Made by a program: the position numbers and the translations under genes
Notes under the pieces: model-generated
Told to the model about the DNA's origin: nothing
The model's input: only the letters and a program-made list of their open reading frames with translations
The model's database searches: none
DNA from: Fasciolopsis buskii
Taxonomy: Eukaryota; Platyhelminthes; Trematoda; Plagiorchiida; Fasciolidae
Reading direction: 5' to 3'
NCBI GenBank assembly: GCA_008360955.1
Contig: LUCM01007437.1
Span: forward strand, 65,052 to 129,051
DNA length: 64,000 nucleotides
Shown: piece after piece, positions 1 through 12,008 of the stretch
Numbering within the stretch: the stretch's first letter is position 1
Layout of the letters: each line of letters starts with the position of its first letter

Positions 1-1075
1 TGGTGTGTGATCGACTGCAGAATTATAAGTTGAACAATTGTACCGAAGAAGGGTGATTTCAAATGCGAAAACGCCAATGACTGGGACACCATGCCATATC
101 ATCCACTGTCTTAAATCGTCGCTTTGAGGGATCTCGTGGACCCAAAAGCGATAGTCTAACGGCACTCACACACACACACCAGCCTACTGGTTAAAGATTT
201 CATATTGTTTTGGCATCTCGGCAACAGGCCACTTCGACCCGTCTTGCAACCTGGCGGCCTCCCAGAACAGGTTATTCGCTGACCAATCACCCTGACTTAT
301 CATGACTCAGTTCCAGTTCCAAACTCTGAATCCAAAGATCCAGTACCTTGTGCCTAACCTCAATTATTGACAAGAGTCTCTCATTGCATCCTACGAATAC
401 TACGAACACAACGATGTTCAAACACCGAAAATCTTCACATATCTGGTGTCATCGATTATATTTGGGAGCCGCATGGCAGCATCGACGTTACTGTTAGTTT
501 GCATAGCCCACCTTTTGTCGATAACTGGATAGTGCATTGATGTCACAGGTGCTTCAAATTAGAGAATACTTATCGAGTGTTCTACGCACACATAGACACT
601 TCATTTGACTTATGACCACCAATTGAGATACAACTAACGAAGTGATTAAATTTATCTAGTTATTTGTCCGCAAAAACAATGTTCGGCTTCGATGCAATTC
701 AGTGCTGCAAGTATTTAGCACTGAAAGTGCAGAACGTATCCCAAACCTAAATACAGTGTCGTTCGGACGACCAAGAAAGATTTGCAACTTACCTGGGTCT
801 TCACTCAGTAGCACAAAGTTGTTCGAATATCCTAATCCGGCGGTCACATTTCTGCGCAAACGCCAGATTCATCATTCTCACAGGAAAATAAGCTTATCTC
901 CATTATCATCTTAATTGCAAGTTTGAGGGAGATGGTGTAAAGAAACAACTATGACGAATACCAATTCTGGTAATGAACTGGGGTAGAAGGTCGTGGTGAA
1001 CTCGGACTCGGCTATGGGTGTTCGAATGCATAGACTGGAATGACTGAAATGAACTTCTTTCATGCATACTTCAAG
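1..1075. other. Upstream non-coding stretch
   Basis: No convincing exon is seen here. There is a short CA run near 164-178. A decayed LINE fragment lies on the minus strand at about 656-859 and is listed separately. The true first exon of the plus-strand gene may lie here or left of the window. Confidence 0.4.
656..859 (-). mobile_element. LINE reverse transcriptase relic
   Basis: Read on the minus strand, this 67-residue frame contains the block NFVLLSEDPGKLQIFL. It resembles the stretch just after the catalytic YADD box of RTE/CR1-like LINE reverse transcriptases, where a typical reading is YADD followed by hydrophobic residues and LLS. Here the box position reads YSNN, so both catalytic aspartates are gone. 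The DNA is related to the paired copies at 44031-44677 and 49801-50447: the segment tttgcaacttacctgggt is close to their tttgcaacttacttgagt-type sequence. It is a dead fragment of one family. The clade assignment is inference from motif style. Confidence 0.6.
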
Positions 1076-1163
1076 AACATCCAAAGCCACAGAATGACGG
1101 GATTGATTGATCCAAATGCCGCTTTAAGACTAAGAAAAAACAGATATCTTGGGTTTGCAAAGG
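1076..1163 (+). CDS. Candidate exon 1 of unknown split gene
   Basis: This is an open segment of 88 bp after a pyrimidine-containing acceptor (cttctttcatgcatacttcaag) and before a GT donor (gtgtgc). It encodes about 29 residues, including GLIDPNAALRLRKNRYLGFA, a protein-like sequence rich in Leu and Arg. It starts in phase 0 and ends one base into a codon. That is the phase exon 2706-3066 needs, since that exon opens with the last two bases of an Asp codon. The donor is weaker than the other exons' donors, and no start codon is fixed. This is the least secure internal exon of the chain. Confidence 0.4.
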
Positions 1164-2705
1164 GTGTGCTTATGTTCCAGGACTTGTCGCAAACTGAAGT
1201 AAGGGTTATGCCGAAGTCAGTTTGATTCTGTGAAGTTGGATTTGACGGAAATTCACAAGAAAATAATTTTGCGGTGAACAAATTATTTTCCAACTTACAC
1301 CCACAGATGTCTCTTGGAACTGCTTCAAACCACCGAAGTTTGTACTCGGCAAAAAGCTGCCGTACGGGTAAGTCAAATGAATCCCGAATTTAGAATCAGT
1401 CCAGTCCTAGGGCAAATTCATTTACCGAGTTTCCCTTCATTCTATCCAATGGCAGTAGGAATAGAGTTAACAACTGTACGTTAAAGTAGTAGATTTCCTG
1501 CAAACTGTCCCATTGTGAACACTGGAATACTTGGTTCTACGTGTTCCGCCAACCTACCGAACTCCCGGTCGATAAACGGACAGACAGACACAAAGACAGA
1601 CAAGTGAAGCAGGAGAAGAAATCGAATGAATAACGTATTCTACGTTCGTGAAATGAAATGGTTCGTCATCGGTCATGAAGTCTTTCAACCAGGATTTCCA
1701 GTGTCACTCATAGTCAACAGATGCCCCAATATTTATCCTCCATTAGTGGTAACAGCTAAAATATTTTGTGCACACTACCTTTTGAAAGCGCACTATCTGT
1801 TGATCACAAGGACAGAATTGATTTCGTTATTATTGATCAACTGACCTCCGCTGAAAGTTCAACTGCAGTCTGAGCTGTCTCGAACTATCGATATCTGCAT
1901 TTGCTCCTGAGAGCAGTTCGCCCAAATTATATGACAAGTTGCAGTCATTAGTGCATCCAAACACATTTGGCAAACGCCATTGCGAGGGAGGCTTTTTGGA
2001 CTTGTGTATGCTCCAGAGAAAATTTCACTATGCTCTTTCATTTCTAGTACTTCGGGCAAAATATAACGTAATAATCAATTACTATTAACAATGAGGAGTC
2101 GTCAGTGTTAAGGGTGTCCCAAACTTACAAACGTGTACAGTTCCTAATAATCTGATCTCAGATTTCATAACAAACGTCAGTTTTCACCAAATGAATTATG
2201 AGATTACGACAAGGTTATCTGCGTATAAGATTCAAGGTTAAAATCCATAGATATCACGACCAAATGATGTACGGAGTGTATCGAAAAATTGATGCGCCAT
2301 GTATTGGTATTAATTGTGAATGACACAATGTCAATAACAGCGTTATCGGTAGATGTAATGCGCCAACGTTTCGACTACCGTGGGGTAGTCTTTCTCAAGG
2401 CAAGTTTTACATTTGGTTCTAAAACTTGTCTTGAGAAAGACTACCCCACGGTAGTCGAAACGTTGGCACATTACATCTACCAACAAAGCTGTGTCATTAA
2501 CATTATATCATTCACAATTGAAATCCATAGATGTTCAATTCTTCGGGCCATTAACTCCAACAGTCGAACGCACAACCCCCACCGCATTGTTCACTTATTG
2601 TAAAACCATCTTTGTGTTTGTATGTTTCATGAACATTCCAAATTAGCAGCTTTATTGTACAAATGTAACATCTTTCCAAAATGAACTTCTCATTGTTTCC
2701 GCCAG
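1164..2705. other. Intron 1 of the split gene
   Basis: Predicted intron of about 1.5 kb. It holds the long-hairpin MITE at 2251-2520 with its flanking direct repeats. The rest shows no recognisable feature. Confidence 0.4.
2241..2530. mobile_element. MITE with long hairpin and 10-bp flanking repeats
   Basis: Two arms of about 100 bp face each other. The left arm runs about 2307-2409 and the right about 2418-2520, with a spacer of under 10 bp. The core gactaccgtggggtagtc and its complement are exact, as are the adjoining tttctcaag/cttgaga blocks. The left side extends about 55 bp further, to near 2251, and a partner for that extension is found in the copy ending near 7507. The 10-bp word aaatccatag sits directly outside both ends (2241-2250 and 2521-2530), as a target-site duplication would. 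No transposase is encoded; the 104-residue frame across it is an accident of the hairpin. Confidence 0.8.
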
Positions 2706-3066
2706 ACCGTGCGGACATGTTAGATCAGCGAACACCCTCAGCCAAATCCATCGACCAAAGACAGTCGATAAATCGATTTCGTTTCCGGTCGGATCCGAAA
2801 CAATTATCCGATTCAAAAGACTCAGCTCACACGAACACCACTCAGTCAGCGTCCACACCGAGTTCAAGTGTTGTAGGGCCTCCTGGTCGATCGAGCACGA
2901 ACACACAGTCCGAGGACGAATCTGGATCAACCGCACGCCGGATGAGTTCCGTCAATTCGATTGGGCCGGAAACGCGACAGAGGATACGTGCGGATGAAAA
3001 TGACGAGGGTGAAGAACTGATTTTAACAACGCGCAAAAGTGAAAAATCGGAGCAGCCTGACATTCC
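2706..3066 (+). CDS. Exon 2, Ser/Thr-rich region of unknown split gene
   Basis: A strong acceptor (cttctcattgtttccgccag) precedes 361 bp of open frame and a consensus donor gtgagt follows at 3067. The exon encodes about 120 residues. It begins DRADMLDQRTPSAKSIDQRQ, continues as a Ser/Thr/Gln-rich disordered stretch with clustered arginines (TARRMSSVNS), and ends with an acidic patch (ADENDEGEEL) and a Lys/Glu segment before PDIP. It ends two bases into a Pro codon, completed by the first base of the 7617 exon. The composition suggests a flexible, possibly phosphorylated N-terminal region. No family was recognised. Confidence 0.7.
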
Positions 3067-3849
3067 GTGAGTAGGCATGCAAGTGGGCAATATTTCAGCC
3101 TCTGTTTCTTCCCCTTCTTTCTGTCACTTAGTTTTTGCGTCATGCGGAATTGCTTCCATTATTCTGTCGATCGATGAATAGAACTTTCCACGCCCCACCA
3201 TCAGCCTGCGGAACACGGCTGTTCCAGTCCGGTAAACACATACACTTACAACATTACCGGTGATCATACATCTAAACAGCCGCATGAGCTTTTATTCACG
3301 CCAATTTAGAAGTCACATGTCAGTCAAACTTGAAACTAGTTTGTCATTAATAGTTCTACAGTCCGGTCCGGACAAGCATGCAAAAACGCAACTGCAGACA
3401 AGTGTTGCAAGCTCCATTAGTGCTCCGCAGACGCTTACGTAATGCTAAGAGCTATGGTGTAATATTCGTCGGTCAGTTTCCCATGATTTTCTTGCTAATG
3501 GGCCAAAATTCACGTTGGATGTGGATTCACTAAACGGGGGAGGTTGTTACTGCCTACAGTTGGTTTTATTCAGAAAGAAGCCTTTCTGGCACATCGCTCA
3601 TCATTTTCCACTGTCGTCCCTTTCATCCCACCAGATCACGGGGCCCAGGCTTTGTCAAGGCAGGACTAGGGTTGCGCTGTCAGCTATTTTAGTTATCTGC
3701 TCTTTATTTCATCAGTTCAAATCGTACAATACTTATTATAAATATGAAATGGTTCCAAGTGGTATAAGGGTCCAACTCGCCGGTGGAAATCATGACAGCC
3801 TAGATATGCAGCAATCTCGTTCCTAAAGAGTTGTCCAATCACACCCACT

Positions 3850-3920
3850 CATTACGTCTCCGAAGGGACTTGAACCAGTAATGAGTGGCTGTTAGTTCCA
3901 CATCTTTCTACTGATTGTTT
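3850..3920 (-). repeat. tRNA-like B-box sequence
   Basis: On the minus strand the text ggttcaagtccc matches the RNA polymerase III B-box consensus, as in tRNAs and tRNA-derived SINEs. The flanking bases do not fold into a convincing tRNA, so this is probably a SINE head relic. Confidence 0.4.
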
Positions 3921-4401
3921 AGACCAATCGTCCTATTTTCCACTAGTGACAGGAGCTGTGATTTTTAGTTCTTCACCAAATGACATTTCCTGTTCAGTAG
4001 AAAAGTTTACTAAACCTAGAATATGGCTGCCAAGAGACCAAGAACTACTTACCTTATCCTATAATTCCTAGACAGCTTACTGAACAATATTTTTTTGTTC
4101 ACAATGTTCGCACTTATGTATGCAAGAAGTTTAAGGGAAGCTTCAATATTTCAAGAAAACGGGAGTGCTTCGGTTTGCGAGTGATCAGTTACCCAACAGT
4201 CGGACATTCTGCGTTCGAAATCAATAGCAGAGGGTGAACTTGTCTGAAGTCGGACAAATTTTTCATGCCGACTGGGAATCAAAATCGGTAGCAGACCTAG
4301 AAAAATAAAGAGCAATTAAAATCCCTACGATTCATAAATCCTTGTGAAAAGATTTCAGCCAATCGAAATGCGCTGACTAACAAATCCAACCAACGGACAA
4401 C

Positions 4402-4433
4402 GTGTGTGTGTGTGTGTGTGTGGTTGTGTGTGT
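4402..4433. repeat. GT/TG microsatellite
   Basis: Run of GT dinucleotides interrupted once by an extra G-T step. Confidence 0.95.
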
Positions 4434-4797
4434 ACATTCATCATGGACAAATAAGTATGTCACACGGATCGACCACCGCTCGAGGATGCAGGCGTAAGTC
4501 TGTTTTAAGACCGGTCCATCACACTGAATGACACATGCGTCTGTTTATTCATTCGATCAACCCAAGGTAACAAGAGATGCATCATAACCCATTCAGGCTG
4601 AGAAACGTCAAAGCCTCAAATCGCTCGATGGGATTGTAGGGCCTCGAAACTGCGAGGCATCAAGCAGTATGCATACCGTATATGTAGATATATATATATG
4701 CAAGAACGTGGCGTTTGTTTTTTTACGACTAAATAAACTACAAATCAGTGACGGATAGGTTCAGTATTATGTGGTGAAGTTTAACAAACCGTTCAGA

Positions 4798-4985
4798 GCC
4801 TAGCCGGTAGCGTAATAGCTAAGGCGTTCGACTCAAGATCATTCATCCCGGGTTTGCGTTCCAGTTAGGGCGCGGTGGATATACACTGGTGATGATCCCT
4901 AACAAGGATGAAACAGCTGTTCAGTGCTTCCATGGTTTCTTAATGGTGAGTTGAGCGATGACATCACAAGGTGAATTAATTCGTG
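4798..4985 (+). mobile_element. tRNA-like SINE, family 2
   Basis: The head agcctagccggtagcgtaat, followed by agctaaggcgttcgactcaa, resembles a tRNA A-box arm (GTAGCGTAGTGGTTAAGGCG-type). The later cccgggtttgcgttcc is a degraded B box. The body word gatgatccctaacaag recurs, slightly changed, at about 16435-16450, supporting an interspersed family. Total length is about 190 bp. No A-rich tail is obvious. Confidence 0.6.
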
Positions 4986-6221
4986 AAAACTTTCAATCAC
5001 CTATGACTAACAAACTAAATAAACTAGGCAAATTCTGCGAGCACGATGTTCACACCGTGTTGACCAAAACGGTCACCGTCCGCCAGATGCAATGTTGTTT
5101 GAAATGATCAAAAAAGTCCTGACCGACTCCTGTCGGCATTGTACACCAGTCGAGGACTTGAGAATCAATTTGGAAGGTTTTTGGTGATCAAGGCATTCAA
5201 ACACTGTTCCCGGTTGGCAGTAGTGTGCAAAACCCCATTCGGTTACATTCAAAACCGCAGCCGGTTGGCAAAATTAAAACACTCACATTTCGAAATCAGT
5301 ATTAAAGAATGTCCGGCAAGCATCAAACATGAAAATCACAAAATGCAAGATAGAAAGAAAATATTCAGATCAACTTCTTCGGTAGCGATTTATCATACAA
5401 ATCGGGTATCTGGATGCCAAACACTTGGGACTTATTAGTGCCCACACGGAGACGATCGGAAAAGTAGAGCAAGATAGAATATCAACCATATAAATTATAC
5501 TACCATCATTAAAAATTCCCAAATTATCTACATTTTAGTGATAATTAACGGTGATAGGTAGAACAATTATAATTGATTAATATTCAAACACTCGGACTAC
5601 CGAGAAAGTATATTTGCACACTTGCAAGTCTGCAAAAATGTGAACATGCGAAAAATCGGATGCACCAGTTTGTTTTTAGTTTGCTACCTAAGACTGACTT
5701 TGTGATACACGAGACCAGTGCTTCCCGGAAGCGGATTTCAGGCCGCGAGTTGCAATAAACAAAGGCTTGAAAAAATATTTCATCCAAGAAGCCCATAAGG
5801 CTTGCCAACGTGGAGGCAACAATTACTCAGTCATAATCGAGGTGACAGCATGCAGCTTGTTCATCTCGATTTGATCATAAAGCTTGTCTTCAAGAAGATA
5901 ATTCGGCGTAAATGAAATACAGCCTAATCATATTCCTAATAAGGTCTGAAAATTTTGATGATTCTTCGATCCAAAAGACTACCTCCACTCGTGGTGCAAA
6001 TGGTCGGATCGCGATCTTTATCAATTTGGGAACAGCTGCATTTAAAAAAAAAGACTTTTCTTGTTAACGTAACCAACGTCACTGATATTAGTCCAGCTTC
6101 CCGAAAACTCCGAGTCGATATGTGTTCGTAAATACTCAATCTCACCAACCTTATCCAAGTGTTTTCGAAGCATCTACATCAGTTTCATAGCGCACAGACT
6201 AGCCAAATGGGCTGCCCTCAA

Positions 6222-6590
6222 TTAAGCGTGATTTTCCTTGGTTGTCGCTAATTTCACCCTCCATCTCGCACAAAAGCCCAACAGGCGCACTCTGAGTGCA
6301 GTTGCATTGCTTTGCGACTTTTTCACTAAGATTTTAATCAGTCCTGTGAAGTCAGTTTGCGCTATCTTTTTTTGATCATTCCCCTGAATTTGATTCGATT
6401 CTTCGTCCCCATCTGCTTCATAAACTTTAGTTTTTTTAGCTGTCCCTTTCCATTGCTGCCGTGATTGGAAGATTACTGTTCCAACAGAACTGAACGAACC
6501 AAATTTGGTTACATAGTCTCTCTCTACGTCTTTCCGCAAAATATTAACGATAGTGCTCTGGAAATACCGGTCGCCAGTTTTGACGAACAA
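6222..6590 (-). other. Unrecognised 122-residue open frame
   Basis: An open frame within intron 2 of the plus-strand gene. It is Lys/Gln/Asp-rich in the middle (EADGDEESNQIQGNDQKK). I find no domain, signal peptide or splice structure, so it may be chance or a repeat relic. Confidence 0.12.
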
Positions 6591-7214
6591 TTTCGCATGC
6601 CAAAAGCAGCTTAGGAAATAATTAAATCACCCGATTACAACAATGGACTCGATATGAACAACTTCAAACATCATTTTGTGTTCTTCTTTCTACCTCTCGT
6701 TTTTTAATGTTTCTTCGAACTTTAAAGCATTCGTTTACTCCATCCGAGTGATTTCAATGCTTTCGGTTCTTTGTGTTGCCCAAAATTGGGCTCTATGGTG
6801 AGCCGTTAGACGATGGTTAAACTTGTTTTCGAGTGGTGTCAGCCGTTCAACGTATCAGTTGCATTTGGATAACAAGGTCAAATTGATCCCGGCTTTTGGA
6901 ACACGTTATTCGTGTAGATTGTTTCGATTTTCTCAATAACAGTAGCATGACCATCAACTGTGCCCCATTGCCGATGAAGCACGACGGATGCGACTGATTG
7001 TCAAGACAGTTGCCACTTCTGTACTTCTGATTGTCTTCTCCTTCTACACCACATCACGGTCAACAAAACGTATTTTTATCTGACTGACAGTTTTAGTTTG
7101 CGAACCTGCACCAGAACGAGATTTGGTATCGAGAACAACACAAAGCAACAAGTGATCTTCTACGGATGTGATTATTTTTTCTCAAAATCAGTAACACACT
7201 CATTCCGGTGGGTA

Positions 7215-7507
7215 GTGTAAATGGCCAAATTTTCGGCTACCGTGGGTAAGAAAGTTTATTCACTGCTTTCGAAGTATTCAAAATACAACTCTTTCCTTCC
7301 GCAGCTTTGATGATTATCTTGTTTGAATCAAATGCGTAGGATTTCCAGTGAAACTTGCCTTGAGAAGGACTACCCAAGGTAGTCGAAAAATTGGTACATT
7401 ACATCTACCAACAACGCTGTGTTATGAACACTACGTCATTCACAATTAAAACCAATACATGGCGCATCAATTTTTCGATACACTCCTTACGTCATTTGGT
7501 CCTGATA
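7215..7507. mobile_element. Diverged copy of the hairpin MITE
   Basis: The right portion (about 7346-7507) carries the reverse complement of the 2251-2410 element, including the outer segment ggcgcatcaatttttcgata and the inner ccttgagaaggactaccc. The left portion keeps only a short arm piece, ttttcggctaccgtgggta. The middle of about 90 bp is unrelated filler. This copy shows that the family's full terminus extends to a motif like atatcaggaccaaatga. Confidence 0.75.
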
Positions 7508-7616
7508 TTTACAAAATGGAATTTGTTTAAAACATCTCTAATCGGTGTTTTGTAAATAGTCAATCGTGAAAAATGTAAACCACTAATTTGGATTGATTTT
7601 TGTTTTGCCCCTCTAG

Positions 7617-7680
7617 TGGATGGATCAGTGCACATGACGTGCGCGATCGATATTCCCGCGTGGTACTAAGCGAGATGGCG
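7617..7680 (+). CDS. Exon 3 of unknown split gene
   Basis: A 64-bp exon between acceptor gttttgcccctctag and consensus donor gtaagt. The first base completes the Pro codon left open by exon 2. It then reads GWISAHDVRDRYSRVVLSEM plus Ala, 21 residues in phase 0. The other two frames either stop or do not fit the incoming phase. The sequence looks like an amphipathic helix entering the coiled-coil part that follows. No family was recognised. Confidence 0.7.
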
Positions 7681-10600
7681 GTAAGTCTGTCTTGAGTTCT
7701 GAGTGTATGACCTGGGTATTTTTATTTCCTGCTCTATGCAACAATGACATAATCCTTTGTTTCTCCTTCATGTCTACTCTGGAGGCGTTTCATAATTCTC
7801 TTTCATTCTATTCGACTCCTCCCTGCACAATTTTATCACATCCTCTAGGAATAAATTCTTCTTTACCATCCTCGTTGCTTCTCTTAAGGCTATTGCTTAC
7901 AAGGATGCCTGCAGAAATGTCAGTGGAAGAGTCCGCATTTATTCGAATTTGAAGGCAACCATATGTCTTAATGCATTTAAGAAACGAAGGCGGAAAAGCA
8001 TTGCTGCATGACCGATGTCCGAGATAAGTTCACTATTCCTGAGGACAGTACCTACTACAGGCAACAGGTAATATATTATTGTTTACAAACGATCAAATAC
8101 ATCAAGGCGAAACCACACCGAGGCGTGTTTCAGGATGTTTGGACAGCAATGAATGAGACCGGTCCAGTTAGTCTGAGCAGTTCTGTTCTTCACTGGCCCG
8201 TGAAGTTTTCCCTCTGTCAACCGGGTGTTGCATCACCATTAATTGTTGAACAATTGACAATTACGGTAGTTCATAAGTCTGTAGATCTTTGACATTTGAT
8301 GTATCCACACTGAACCGAATTTGGAATGTCTAGTGGCTTCTGTTTGCCCTACGGGCATAAGCGACTCCGCGTCCTTATTTGATTAGGGAAATCGCTGGTG
8401 AATTTTCAAGACCGTTCACATAAGTTATTCAATGGCATCGACATCCAGCTGTGTGGCAGACAACTTTGGTTGACGAGTTTAAGAGGCTCTTGTGTAATCT
8501 GGCCCTAACTATCTTTCCAGCATCTGATTGATGTCATCTCCCGCAAATGGGTGACGTATTAATAATCGCTTTAGTTGCACCGATTTATCGGATGGGGCTA
8601 GGAGTGCACAACACTTTGCACCTTGGTGTCAATTCGGCGGTGATCCATTTACACCGTCATCTCACGCTACCGAGTGCAACGGGCAACCTCAATAAGAGCT
8701 GAATGCTGAACTGGCTTGCCGGACCGTATGAGGACCGAACAGACGGGATCGAGTCATTTTCACGTTTCACTTCTGCAAAAATGAACTTGGCCGACACAGC
8801 TGGAATGCAAATTGTCGGGATGAATAGCTCTGGTTAATTTTTTTAAGAAAAATGCAGGGGATTCAAATGGTTAATTGGTCTAAAGCAAAAACCAGTCACT
8901 TCAATGACTCTTGGTCAGTTGGTATTTGTGTGCATGCCGCCTTTAATGAATCCCAGACGTGTCAAGCAGTAGCTAGTACGAATACCGACGCATTGGTACG
9001 CATCCGTTAATGAAATAAACAAATAAAAGTTTGTTAACAGCAGTTTCTCACTATGTTTTAGCAGTTTCTTAGTGACATAGTTTCTCTATCATCAGTGCAC
9101 CATCGGTCTTTAAATACGTCGGAATTTTAAGCAGCCAAGGAAGTAGTCCGAATCTGCTTATACCTGTTGTTCGTTGTCTGTTATCATTCAAACGTTATTG
9201 ACTTATCTTTTGTAGAGCTAGCCGCGGCAAGAGTTTTATGATATTTCCAGCCAGATCCCAGTTGAAAGATGGGTCGTAGTGGCCAGTCGATCACATGGCA
9301 GAAAGGTGCAAAAACCAAAACCAGTGAACTGATCCGTGTAGGCTTAACTAAACTACCCGGTTGCGGTTGACATAGTCCATCAAGCGGGGCTTGAAGGCCG
9401 TGTGTGATATATGGTGCAATCTCGTATTCAGTGGCCTGTCTGCGTTTGCAATCTTCCCTCCTCTACCAAGTTCTTCAAATTACTGCCTTGTAGTTGATAT
9501 TTCATCATTTTTCGTCCACTTCTGTTTTGAATAGACGGTTCTGTGTGATATCAACAGCAATCCAGAGCACATTGGTACAAGCTTAACGGTTGTAAAAACC
9601 AAATTGAACTGAAGCTCTCTGAATTAGACTAACGAAAACCAGCCAGAACGAATCTGGACTTGTAATCATGGAAGGCAAACGGGTACCAGTCGAGTTTATG
9701 CTATTGTTTACCTCGGAGGTTATAGTATCGAAAGCTGGTCGGATCCAGCCCTGTAAGTAGGGCTCCGGTTGATCCTCGTACAAAAGACGTACGTGACTTG
9801 TAGGGATCTTTGTGCTATTTTTTCACTGGCATAAAATAAGTGGTTTAATCAATTTGAACTGATAGCTGACAGTCTCCGGTGGATAATGCTGAGCTTTCCC
9901 GAAAAACGGCGAAAATAAAATACCGACAGTAAAGAAAAGTAGAAAAGTGCAATTATGTGTGAAATGCGATAGGTGAATCTGTCTAAATTAGAAATATATT
10001 CCAATAATTGATGCTCAAATGTGCCTAACCACCGAGGTTCGTTAGATAAGATCATACTCTGAGAAACCACACATCATTGTGGGCTGAATTCGACTGCTGC
10101 TCCGTCTAAGCAACACCAGAAGCTTCAGCTACTTTCCCGATTGACGTCCCTAGGTCGGCCGGGAAGCATTTTCTAAAATAATGTGAATTGGCTTAGAATT
10201 GAAGAAAATGAAAAAGATTATTAATGGTATTATTGCAGATTACTAAGGCTGTGTTTGTGGGTTCACTCTGACCGTAATCTCTTCTGGCTAAATTAGGTGA
10301 CTGTATGATTCCCAACAGTTAACTGTCTAACTGCGCTTGTCACAAGCAATACCTCGCACTTTAGTAAGCCTCTATCCATCCACTAACATAATTGTTATTT
10401 ATTGAGGAATTTAAAATCATAACATTTCAAAATTATTGGGTAATTCTCGTCTTACTCACAACCTAGAGTACTTAAATGACCATTACCAAGAGGCGTCCCT
10501 GTTTGCTCGAGGGTCTCCCATCCGAACCTGAAGTCATGGTCACTAGTGTGAATGTACCAGTGACAGATAACACCCAACACACCGTAAGCAGATTGAAGAC

Positions 10601-11827
10601 GTGTTGGTCAGTTAAACATCCAATTAGGAGGGACGAAAACAAAAAAGTATGTGATCGATACGTCTTGCGAAATAATTGGTTGCAGTCAGCCAGTCTGCAA
10701 TCTAAACTAAATCCTTTGATATTAAAAGAAAGTAGCATCGTGGAAACATGGAAGTTCTGTTCACAGTGCTGGTTGAATCAAAAGAGCGGGTTAGTTAGCT
10801 TCAACGGCAAGTATTTAAATGACTTTATTGCGCAGTTTTGTAAGGTTCGTACCAAAACGCGCTCACCAATCGTGTGCACATTTCAATATGTTTGACCCCT
10901 ACAGACAAGCGGCGCGCTTATCAGATGGGGTATGCTGAAAGATTGTTACACTGTCACTACGTTGACCGGTAATGCCTGCTTCACTGCGATGAGTTGAGAA
11001 TTGAATATCCTATTCTGAACACCAATGGCCTGACATCAGGTCATTACATTCCAGACAAGTTACCTTGACTAGAGACTTAATTCTTTCCAAACCGTCCATC
11101 CAGAGGTTATCCGTGGGATACAAGCCATCCACCAAGCAAAAGGAAAAAAACAGCTGGATCTCGAATGCCGCTCACGCAGTGAAACTACGAGCCGATGGAT
11201 ATTCATTCTAAAACAGTACTATGTCGTACTGTAAACGAGAGCTTCTACAGGCCTAAACGCTTCATCAGTGTTACAATGTAAAATCAACGTTAACCAACGG
11301 ATAAGCAGCTAGACTGAGACAGCGCATTTAGTACCTATGAGGTGTAAGAGATAGAGTGATCACAATACCTCCGCATCATCTTCTGAAGTAATTCACTCTG
11401 GCCGTTCAGAGCGACGATTGCTGAGAATCGAACTTTAAATGCCGATGGTCAGCCCATCTTATGGTATTTCCTAAAAAAGATACCAAATCGCTCATGAGTA
11501 GAAAGGCAAGCTGGTGACAGAACGGATGATACAAATGACACCTCATTTGCTATGTTGAATAAGGCATGCAAAATCACTAACGAAGTAGTAGGCTGTATAC
11601 TATTTAGAAAATATTTACCCACTGGCCTCATATTATACATCAATCCGCCGCCAAGAGATAAATCAATTGAACCCCTTTGCCTGTCTCCATATTGGCGCTG
11701 CTCGGGAGTGTAGTGGTACTCAAAGGCCCATCCAGCTACTTCCCATTTTCTCATTCCCACTAACTCCAGGAAAACCTACTGTCAACCGCGCTTCGACTTT
11801 TGCATGATCAGAAGTTCTCAAAAACAC

Positions 11828-12008
11828 AAATGCATAGATACATCCATACATATACGTACACACATACATTCATCCACACATCCACCCATCCATACATACA
11901 TGCATGCATACATACACACATATATGCATACATACATACACACATACATACATACATACATACATACATACATACATACCTAGATATGGTCATGCGTGCA
12001 TACATACA
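11828..12008. repeat. CATA-type tetranucleotide repeat tract
   Basis: An imperfect tract of catacata units with cacaca and catgca variants, purest at 11943-11979. The frames MYVCMYVC-like on one strand and HTYIHTYI-like on the other are repeat artefacts. Confidence 0.95.

Larger units (their letters stand above)
3067..7616. other. Intron 2 of the split gene
   Basis: Predicted intron of about 4.5 kb. It holds a tRNA-like sequence near 3855-3885, a GT microsatellite at 4402-4433, a tRNA-like SINE at about 4798-4985 and a diverged MITE at about 7215-7507. A 122-residue minus-strand frame at 6222-6590 has no recognisable domain and no splice context. I see nothing else supportable. Confidence 0.5.

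Noticed and set aside
2289..2603. 104-residue frame
   Set aside because: It runs across the MITE hairpin and ends outside it; no protein signature.
10476..10895. 139-residue plus-strand frame as a gene
   Set aside because: No domain, no usable acceptor/donor pair and a composition like random sequence; it lies inside an intron of the plus-strand gene.
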